The position numbers were made by a program, and so were the translations under genes. The notes beneath the pieces were generated by a model, which was given only the letters and a program-made list of their open reading frames with translations, did not search any database and was not told the DNA's origin. This document shows positions 58,389-64,000 of a stretch of 64,000 nucleotides of DNA, in pieces (within the stretch, counting starts at the first letter, position 1; each line of letters begins with the position of its first letter). Source of the DNA: Mycobacterium sp. DL592 (GTDB lineage Bacteria; Actinomycetota; Actinomycetes; Mycobacteriales; Mycobacteriaceae); NCBI RefSeq assembly GCF_011694515.1, contig NZ_CP050192.1:3730172-3794171 (forward strand), written 5' to 3'.

Positions 58389-59615
58389 TCAGAGGCCCAC
58401 GGTAGCCCGGAAGAGCTTCGAGGGCTCACCTGCCTCCAGACGGATCGGGCCGTCATCGGCGGCCACCCAGGCCGAGGATCCACGATGCAGAGTGACCACG
58501 TCGGACTTGGCCCGCACGACCACCGAGCCCTCGGTGCACACCAGGATCTGCGGGCCGTCGTGGCGGGACGGCGCGTCGATCTCGTGGCCCACGGTCGGCT
58601 CGTCGAGCACCAGCACCGACGTGGCGAACTCCGGCGCCGGGGTCTGGTAGACCAGCTCGATACCGTCACGATGGGTGGGCGGGTGCAGCGTCGCGTCGTC
58701 GGCCGGGGTGAAGTCGAGAACCCGCAACAACTCCGGAACATCGACGTGCTTGGGCGTCAATCCGCCGCGAAGCACGTTGTCGGAGTTAGCCATCACTTCC
58801 ACGCCGACGCCCTGCAGGTAGCTGTGCAGATTGCCCGCCGCAAGGAAGATCGCCTCGCCGGGAGCCAGACTGATGCGGTTGAGCAGCAACGCGGCCAGCA
58901 CCCCCGCGTCACCCGGGTAGCGCTCCCCCAGCTCGAGGACCGTCTTGGCCTCTGCCTCGAATTCGGTTGCCCCCGAGCGCATATAATTCACGGCGCCTTC
59001 GAGGACGGCCGGGATCAGGACGTCGAGATCCGGCTGCGGCGCGGTGATCCAGGTGGTGAACAGGGCACGCAGCCCGTCAGCGTCGGACTGTCCACTGAGC
59101 AGGGCGATGTAGGGGTCCAGGGTGGCCACCCCCAGGGCGGTCAGCAGCTCCACCGTGCGGGCCGCTGGCCGGAATCCGGCAAGCGCCTCGAATTGCCCTA
59201 GGGCAACCAGTAATTCGGGCTTGTGGCTGCGGTCGCGGTAGTTGCGGATCGGCGAATTGAGCGGCACGCCCAACCGGTCTTCACGCAGGTAACCCTCGAC
59301 CGCCTGGTCCGCGCTCGGGTGAGCCTGTAACGACAGGGGCTCGTCGGCGGCGAGCACCTTGACCAAGAACGGCAGCACGTCGCCGAAACGCGCCCGCACC
59401 GCAGGTCCGAGCTGCCCTTCCGGATCGGAGCGCACGGCGTCGAGCAATGACGTCTCCGCACCGGGGGTCTCCAGGCAGGCCGGGTCGCCCGGATGGGCGC
59501 CGAGCCACAGCTCGGCCTCGGGATGCACTGTGGGAGAGGGCCTCCCGGTGAAATCGGCGATGGCTGTGCGTGATCCCCACGCGTAGGTGCGTATCGCTCC
59601 TCGTAGGAGTTCCAC
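58389..59615 (-). CDS. manA: mannose-6-phosphate isomerase (type I)
   Basis: A 408-residue type I PMI matching Rv3255c, interconverting fructose-6-P and mannose-6-P for GDP-mannose, PIMs and lipoarabinomannan. Zinc ligands are in SLQAHPSADQA (Gln, His), SHKPELLVAL (Glu) and AAGNLHSYLQG (His). The GTG at 59615 is 7 bases after the Rv3256c-like stop, so it belongs to the manB operon. Confidence 0.94.
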   Translation of the reverse strand: MELLRGAIRTYAWGSRTAIADFTGRPSPTVHPEAELWLGAHPGDPACLETPGAETSLLDAVRSDPEGQLGPAVRARFGDVLPFLVKVLAADEPLSLQAHPSADQAVEGYLREDRLGVPLNSPIRNYRDRSHKPELLVALGQFEALAGFRPAARTVELLTALGVATLDPYIALLSGQSDADGLRALFTTWITAPQPDLDVLIPAVLEGAVNYMRSGATEFEAEAKTVLELGERYPGDAGVLAALLLNRISLAPGEAIFLAAGNLHSYLQGVGVEVMANSDNVLRGGLTPKHVDVPELLRVLDFTPADDATLHPPTHRDGIELVYQTPAPEFATSVLVLDEPTVGHEIDAPSRHDGPQILVCTEGSVVVRAKSDVVTLHRGSSAWVAADDGPIRLEAGEPSKLFRATVGL

Positions 59616-59622
59616 TGACCCG

Positions 59623-60696
59623 CTATCCCCCTGCCAGTCTCAGGTATACCGCTGCCATTTCGAACCGGACAGCCAGTGTTGCCAGCTGTTGTTCGGCCCG
59701 CCCCGCCGGCACCTGAACTGATCCAGCTTCCCCGATGTCTTCGGCGCCCACAACTTGGATATCGTCCACGCCGGCCACCCGGGCGGTCACCACCGCCCGC
59801 TCGGCCGCCAGCGTCAGAGCAAAGACCCGGGTCCGGGTCGGCAACGGCCCGTCCAGCTCGTCGTCGTGGAACAGTGCGTCGACCGGGTCGGCGAAACCTC
59901 TTGCCGCACCGGCCCGAAGCGCCACCAGTGCGTCGGCGAGACCGGCCGCCGCCACCGGCTGGTGGCCGACCCGCAACAGCACCGCGGCAGCATGCCGGGC
60001 CAGCGCAAGCGTCGCCGCGCCGTCGCCGGCCAGCACCGGCTGGCGGCCGGTCATCCGTTCGGCCAGCGACTTGGCCGGGTTGGTGAACACTTCTCGGCCC
60101 GCGCTGTTCCGCAACGCCTCGGCGTCGAGTTCGTCGGCCAGGGTGGTCAGATCGGCGCCCAGGGCCGGGTCGACCGCCTCGAGCGTTGCCAGCCCCGCCG
60201 CCAGATATCGGCACAGGCCGAACTCGTCGGGAACCCACAGCCGCGGGGCCAGCACCGCCGTGCGCCCGGCGGTGGCGTCGCGCAGCGGACCCTCGTAGGG
60301 CGCGGCCACGACCACCCGCGCGCCACGGCGAACCGCGGTCGCCGCGGCGCTCACCAACGCCGGATCGCCGGGGTCGTCGCCTGCCACCACCAGAACGTCC
60401 AGTGGGCCGATCCAGGGTGGGGATTCGGCGGCCACCACGATCGGCTCGCCGGCCTGACCACCAAGGCAGGCGGCCAGCATCGCGCCGGCAGCCTCGGCCG
60501 CCCCTCGGCCGGCCACCCAGACCACCGTTCGCGGCCGATCGGCTCGCACCGACTCCAGCGCGCCCTCTTCGACGGCGGCCGCGGTGGCGCGCACCTGAGC
60601 CCCGGCCATCGCCGCCGCCCGCAGTAGGCCGTCGCGGTCGGCTTCCAGGAGCCCGTCGGTGTCGTCGAAGTCCACCGTGGCGTGCGGCGAACTCAT
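59623..60696 (-). CDS. SIS-like protein (Rv3256c/TobH-like)
   Basis: A 357-residue Ala-rich protein matching Rv3256c. It resembles phosphosugar isomerase-type SIS proteins (VVWVAGRGAAEAAGAML, LDVLVVAGDDPGDPALVSAA). Its place between manB and manA suggests a role in hexose phosphate metabolism, but catalytic residues are unclear. The ATG overlaps the manB stop by 4 bases. Confidence 0.85.
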   Translation of the reverse strand: MSSPHATVDFDDTDGLLEADRDGLLRAAAMAGAQVRATAAAVEEGALESVRADRPRTVVWVAGRGAAEAAGAMLAACLGGQAGEPIVVAAESPPWIGPLDVLVVAGDDPGDPALVSAAATAVRRGARVVVAAPYEGPLRDATAGRTAVLAPRLWVPDEFGLCRYLAAGLATLEAVDPALGADLTTLADELDAEALRNSAGREVFTNPAKSLAERMTGRQPVLAGDGAATLALARHAAAVLLRVGHQPVAAAGLADALVALRAGAARGFADPVDALFHDDELDGPLPTRTRVFALTLAAERAVVTARVAGVDDIQVVGAEDIGEAGSVQVPAGRAEQQLATLAVRFEMAAVYLRLAGG

Positions 60697-62087
60697 GGAA
60701 CGGCCTCACTGTTGGCCGATATCTGCTCACCCACCCGGGTGACGATGGCGTCGACTTCCTGCGCGGTGGGTGCCTCGACGTTGAGCCGCAACAGCGGTTC
60801 GGTGTTGGAGGTGCGCAGGTTGAACCACACCCCATCACCGAGGTCGACGGTCACACCGTCGAGGTGGTCGAGCGAAACAACTTGCTCGCCAAAGTCTTTC
60901 AGCACGGCCTCCACGCATGCGGGGGCATCGGCAACCCGGAAGTTGATCTCGCCGGAGGCTTGGTAGCGCTGGTAGTCGGCCATCAGCTCCGACAGCGGGC
61001 GGTCCTCCTCGCCCAGGGCGGCCAGCACATGCAGCGCGGCCAGCATCCCCGAGTCGGCTCCCCAGAAATCACGGAAGTAGTAGTGCGCGGAATGCTCACC
61101 GCCGAAGATGGCGCCGGTGTCGGCCATCAGGGCCTTGATGTAGGAGTGTCCGACACGCGAGCGCACCGGCGTGCCGCCGCGCTCGACGACCAGCTCGGGC
61201 ACCGCACGTGACGTGATCAGGTTGTGGATCACCGTGGCACCGATCTCCCGCGCCAGCTCTCGGCCGGCGACGAGCGCGGTCACCGCCGACGGCGAAACCG
61301 GGTTTCCCCGTTCGTCGACGACGAAACAACGGTCGGCATCTCCGTCGAAGGCCAGGCCGATGTCAGCCTTGGTTTCCAGCACGAATTTCTGCAGATCCAC
61401 CAGGTTGGCCGGCTCGAGCGGGTTGGCCTCGTGGTTGGGAAACGAGCCGTCGAGTTCGAAGTACAGCGGCAGCAGCGTCAGCGCCGTCAGCGGTCCGAGC
61501 ACCGCGGGCGTGGTGTGCCCCGCCATACCGTTGCCGGCATCGACGGCGACCCGCAGCGGCCGCAGCTCGCTGAGGTTCACCAGCGACCGCAGGAACTGCC
61601 CGTAGTCGTCCAGGACATCCTGATCGTGCACCTCACCACGGGGGCCGTCGTAAGCAGGCACGCCGTTGATCAGATCGTCGCGGATGATCCCCAGCCCGGT
61701 GTCGTCCCCGACTGGTTTTGCACCGGCCCGGCACAGCTTGATGCCGTTGTAGGCGGCCGGGTTGTGGCTGGCGGTGAACATCGCGCCGGGGCAATTCAGA
61801 TATCCGGATGCGAAATACAGCTGATCGGTGGATGCCAGTCCGATGCGCACCACGTCGAGGCCCTGGCCGGTGACACCGTCGGCGAAGGCCGCGGCCAGCG
61901 TCGGCGAGCTCTCCCGCATGTCGTAGCCGACGGCGACCCGGCTGACTTGGCTGCCCTCGTCGCGCAACAGCCGGGCGAACGCCGCCCCGACGTCGGCGAC
62001 AAAGGCCTCGTCGATCTCCTCACCGACCAGACCACGCACGTCGTAGGCCTTGATGACACGGCGTACCGCGGCGGCGGCCCTGGACAT
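60693..62087 (-). CDS. manB: phosphomannomutase ManB (PmmA)
   Basis: A 464-residue alpha-D-phosphohexomutase matching Rv3257c, making mannose-1-P. The phosphoserine loop is FTASHNPAAYNG, the metal loop FDGDADRC, the sugar-binding loop GGEHSAHYYF and the phosphate-binding end RTSNTEPLLRLNVE. GGAG 6 bases before the ATG at 62087 fixes the start. It leads the operon manB-Rv3256c-manA. Confidence 0.95.
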   Translation of the reverse strand: MSRAAAAVRRVIKAYDVRGLVGEEIDEAFVADVGAAFARLLRDEGSQVSRVAVGYDMRESSPTLAAAFADGVTGQGLDVVRIGLASTDQLYFASGYLNCPGAMFTASHNPAAYNGIKLCRAGAKPVGDDTGLGIIRDDLINGVPAYDGPRGEVHDQDVLDDYGQFLRSLVNLSELRPLRVAVDAGNGMAGHTTPAVLGPLTALTLLPLYFELDGSFPNHEANPLEPANLVDLQKFVLETKADIGLAFDGDADRCFVVDERGNPVSPSAVTALVAGRELAREIGATVIHNLITSRAVPELVVERGGTPVRSRVGHSYIKALMADTGAIFGGEHSAHYYFRDFWGADSGMLAALHVLAALGEEDRPLSELMADYQRYQASGEINFRVADAPACVEAVLKDFGEQVVSLDHLDGVTVDLGDGVWFNLRTSNTEPLLRLNVEAPTAQEVDAIVTRVGEQISANSEAVP

Positions 62088-62163
62088 GTGGTCTCCTGAC
62101 TGAGGCAACTGTTGGCCGCCAGCCTAGCTGTTCAGGGGCCGCGTTAGCGGCGTCCTTCTCGCC

Positions 62164-62589
62164 TCAGTCGGCTGGATCGGGCAGTACCCGCAGGTGTCCG
62201 CGGCGCCGACCCGAGGTCGTCGGGTGCTGCATCGCCGACGGCATCATCCCCGGACCGGGTGCGGTCGCATGCGCGGCTCCGCTCGGGTCGGAGAACCCGG
62301 CGATCGGCGGCCCGGACGGCAGTTCACGGCCCTCCCGCACAGCGTCGGCCAGAGCGACAAGGTCGTCGTCCTCCAGATACTCCGGCAGCGGGGCGGCATG
62401 GCGCACCAGTTCCCATCCGATCGGGGCGGTGATGCGGTTGGCGTGGCCGATGCACAGATCCCACGAGTGCGGCTCGCGATTGACCGCCAGCGGTCCGACG
62501 ACGGCCGTGGAATCGGAGTAGACGAACGTCAATGTCGCCACCGCGTAATGGGGGCACGCGGGCCTGCAGCAGCGACGGGCAACATTCAC
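62164..62589 (-). CDS. DUF3499 protein (Rv3258c-like)
   Basis: A 141-residue protein of the DUF3499 family. N-terminal CCRPAC and CIGHANR with nearby His suggest a small zinc site. The C-terminal third is Pro/Gly/Ala-rich and likely disordered. The function is unknown; it may be transcribed with manB. A leaderless-type -10 lies before the GTG at 62589. Confidence 0.88.
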   Translation of the reverse strand: MNVARRCCRPACPHYAVATLTFVYSDSTAVVGPLAVNREPHSWDLCIGHANRITAPIGWELVRHAAPLPEYLEDDDLVALADAVREGRELPSGPPIAGFSDPSGAAHATAPGPGMMPSAMQHPTTSGRRRGHLRVLPDPAD

Positions 62590-62595
62590 GCCGTG

Positions 62596-62601
62596 AGGCT
62601 A
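62596..62601 (-). promoter_or_regulatory. putative leaderless -10 element (TAGCCT)
   Basis: TAGCCT is 6 bases before the GTG at 62589, with no ribosome binding site. Confidence 0.45.
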
Positions 62602-62664
62602 TCGCGCGGCAATTGCAGGTGACGGGCGGACACGCGCAGCGGCGGAGGCGTCGATTCCCAACCG

Positions 62665-62670
62665 TTACGA
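62665..62670 (+). promoter_or_regulatory. putative leaderless -10 element (TACGAT)
   Basis: TACGAT is 7 bases before the GTG at 62678, with no ribosome binding site. Confidence 0.5.
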
Positions 62671-62677
62671 TCGCTCG

Positions 62678-63172
62678 GTGGCCGATTCCCGCAGTTCCCG
62701 GCGCGGTGGTCGATCCGGCGGTGGCGCCGGGTCCCGCCGCGGGCGCGAGATGCGCGGCCCGTTGTTGCCCCCGACGGTACCGGGCTGGCGCAGCCGTGCC
62801 GAGCGGTTCGACATGGCGGTGCTCGAGGCCTACGAGCCCATCGAGCGGCAGTGGCAACAACGGCTCACCGCGTTGGACGTCGCGGTCGACGAAATCCCCC
62901 GCATCGCACCCAAAGATCCCGACAGCGTGCAGTGGCCGCCGGAAGTTGTGGCGGACGGACCGATCGCGTTGGCGCGGTTGATCCCGGCCGGGGTCGATGT
63001 TCGCGGTAACTCCACGCGAGCCCGAATCGTGCTGTTTCGCAAGCCGATCGAACGCCGAGCCAAAGACTCGATCGATCTGACGGACTTACTGCATGACATT
63101 CTGGTGGCTCAGGTGGCCACCTATCTCGGGGTCGAGCCGTCGGTCATCGACCCGAGTCTTGACGACGACTAG
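62678..63172 (+). CDS. zincin-like metallopeptidase-family protein, degenerate site (Rv3259-like)
   Basis: A 164-residue protein matching Rv3259. After an Arg/Gly-rich N-terminus (1-30) comes a domain resembling the small Zincin_1-type metallopeptidases. Where those have HExxH, this protein reads LLHDILVAQVATYLG, so the Glu is Asp and the second His is Val. Catalysis is unlikely; a structural or binding role is possible. Its stop shares CTAG with convergent whiB2. Confidence 0.82.
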   Translation: MADSRSSRRGGRSGGGAGSRRGREMRGPLLPPTVPGWRSRAERFDMAVLEAYEPIERQWQQRLTALDVAVDEIPRIAPKDPDSVQWPPEVVADGPIALARLIPAGVDVRGNSTRARIVLFRKPIERRAKDSIDLTDLLHDILVAQVATYLGVEPSVIDPSLDDD

Positions 63173-63522
63173 ATGATGCCGCGCTTGAGGCGACGGCGCT
63201 CCCGCTCGGAGAGCCCGCCCCAGATGCCGAAGCGTTCGTCGTGCGACAGGGCATAGTCAAGGCACGCGTCCTTGACCTCGCAGCCCAGGCAGATTCGCTT
63301 GGCCTCTCGGGTGGAGCCACCCTTCTCGGGGAAGAACGCCTCAGGGTCGGTTTGGGCGCAGAGCGCCTTCTCCTGCCACTGCTCGTCTCCCGGTTCCATC
63401 GGGATCACGTCGATGGGATCGGGCACCAAACTCAAGTGAGCGCGCGCCGTTACCCCCGTGTTCTCCGAGCCGGTAATGGTGTGCGGGGCCCCGAGCGCTC
63501 CAATGAAGTGCTGATAGGACAT
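63169..63522 (-). CDS. whiB2: WhiB2 (WhmD), Wbl cell-division regulator
   Basis: A 117-residue Wbl protein matching Rv3260c and M. smegmatis WhmD. The four cluster Cys are in EKALCAQTD, KRICLGCEVKDACL. The DNA-binding turn GIWGGLSERERRRLKRG is intact. It is needed for septation. GAGGAGG 6 bases before the ATG at 63522 selects the long N-terminus, like M. smegmatis. An internal ATG (MEPGDEQWQ) would give a form nearer the M. tuberculosis length. Confidence 0.93.
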   Translation of the reverse strand: MSYQHFIGALGAPHTITGSENTGVTARAHLSLVPDPIDVIPMEPGDEQWQEKALCAQTDPEAFFPEKGGSTREAKRICLGCEVKDACLDYALSHDERFGIWGGLSERERRRLKRGII

Positions 63523-63588
63523 TTCCGCCTCCTCACCTGGTTTCGTAGATTCCTGCATGTCGCCCACTATTCGAGTGTGGCCATCCCA

Positions 63589-63608
63589 ATTCGAACATCT
63601 GGTCGAAT
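63589..63608 (-). promoter_or_regulatory. inverted repeat upstream of whiB2
   Basis: ATTCGA-N8-TCGAAT (63589-63608) lies about 67 bases before the whiB2 ATG, within the 297-base whiB2-fbiA gap. It may be an operator. Nothing else in the gap except the fbiA -10 is recognisable. Confidence 0.35.
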
Positions 63609-63805
63609 CTCGGTCTGCGACACCGAAAACGGCAGGTGGACCGCGAAATGACACTGGTGTGATTAGACACGCCTATGAGAGTCCGGTCAAGCGAAAGAAC
63701 CAAAATTGATACCACTTTCCTCGGACAATTCGGCGAGTCGATGCCCCGGCGTGTCTCGGTGGTGACTCGATCGTGACCGCGTGCGCGCCCAAAGACCCGA
63801 CCGCC

Positions 63806-63811
63806 TAGTGT
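63806..63811 (+). promoter_or_regulatory. putative leaderless fbiA -10 element (TAGTGT)
   Basis: TAGTGT is 8 bases before the GTG at 63820 with no ribosome binding site, predicting a leaderless fbiA mRNA. Confidence 0.45.
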
Positions 63812-63819
63812 CGATCGGT

Positions 63820-64000
63820 GTGAAGATCACCGTTCTGGTCGGCGGCGTGGGAGGCGCCCGTTTCCTGCTCGGGGTGCAGCGATTGCTGGGTTTGGGTCAG
63901 TTTGCCGGCCAAAATTCCGGAGCCACAGGCGATCTTGATCACGAGCTCACCGCAGTGGTCAACATCGGTGACGACGCGTGGATGCACGGCGTGCGGATCT
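63820..64000 (+). CDS. fbiA: FbiA, coenzyme F420 biosynthesis transferase (3' partial)
   Basis: Only the first 60 codons are in the window. The N-terminus MKITVLVGGVGGARFLLGVQ carries the CofD/FbiA nucleotide-type loop GGVGGARFL, followed by VVNIGDDAWMHGVRI. FbiA joins the phospho-2-hydroxyacid moiety to Fo in F420 synthesis. It follows whiB2 as Rv3261 does in M. tuberculosis. Confidence 0.92.
   Translation, partial: MKITVLVGGVGGARFLLGVQRLLGLGQFAGQNSGATGDLDHELTAVVNIGDDAWMHGVRI

Noticed and set aside
59198..60838. 546-codon open frame overlapping manA, the SIS-like gene and manB
   Set aside because: Arg/Gly-rich shadow frame spanning three real genes in other frames.

Overview
The window is GC-rich actinobacterial DNA from a fast-growing mycobacterium (Mycolicibacterium type). 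From memory of the M. tuberculosis H37Rv map, gene order follows Rv3203 (lipV) to Rv3261 (fbiA) almost without a break. Landmarks are moeZ, rhlE, entC, whiB1, pdtaS, rshA-sigH, aroA, desA3, ppk2, secA1, the mtrA-mtrB-lpqB operon, sahH, the alkB-rubA-rubB operon, manA-manB and whiB2. An MspA-type porin, absent from M. tuberculosis, points to the fast-growing branch. I see no tRNA, rRNA, CRISPR array, transposase, integrase or prophage gene.

Layout. 1-14.7 kb: housekeeping genes (partial lipase-like hydrolase, alkyltransferase-like DNA repair protein, MoeZ, a putative membrane metalloprotease, TetR, ferritin-like protein, RhlE helicase, ParA-like ATPase, phosphatase, isochorismate synthase, acetyltransferase, GtrA-like protein, lipid kinase). 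14.7-19.8 kb: redox and stress control (whiB1 with a CRP-like site, PdtaS kinase, biotinylated TB7.3, 24-residue ribosomal protein bL37, anti-sigma RshA and SigH, YbaK-type deacylase, SDR). 19.8-24.5 kb: aldehyde dehydrogenase, SRAP protein, aroA, rsgA. 24.5-28.9 kb: an accessory block not in my memory of this M. tuberculosis locus (aldo-keto reductase, a cupin-P450 operon behind a palindromic operator, an overlapping kinase-HAD pair). 29-33 kb: DesA3 desaturase and its reductase under matching double operators, then ppk2.

33-38.8 kb is a second accessory block: a NarL-type two-component system, a membrane esterase, an ABC exporter broken by an internal deletion, and an MspA-family porin with a charge change at the pore constriction. 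38.8-45.5 kb: a WS/DGAT-like gene with a degraded active site, Rv3235-like gene, secA1, ribosome hibernation factor, comF. 45.5-51.3 kb: small ORF, epoxide-hydrolase-like protein, VOC protein, lpqB-mtrB-mtrA. 51.3-57.3 kb: tmk, secreted lipase, sahH, and the alkane hydroxylase operon with its TetR gene. 57.4-64 kb: cation efflux, mannose activation (manA, manB), DUF3499, zincin-like protein, whiB2 and the start of fbiA.

Two features recur. Many genes have a TANNNT -10 hexamer only 6-8 bases before the start codon and no ribosome binding site, as expected for leaderless mRNAs. Several convergent pairs share one stop tetramer (CTAG or CTAA). I found no clearly new multi-gene system. The best leads are a possible leaderless long SigH isoform, the cupin-P450 operon with its operator, the kinase-HAD pair, the paired desaturase operators and the altered porin.
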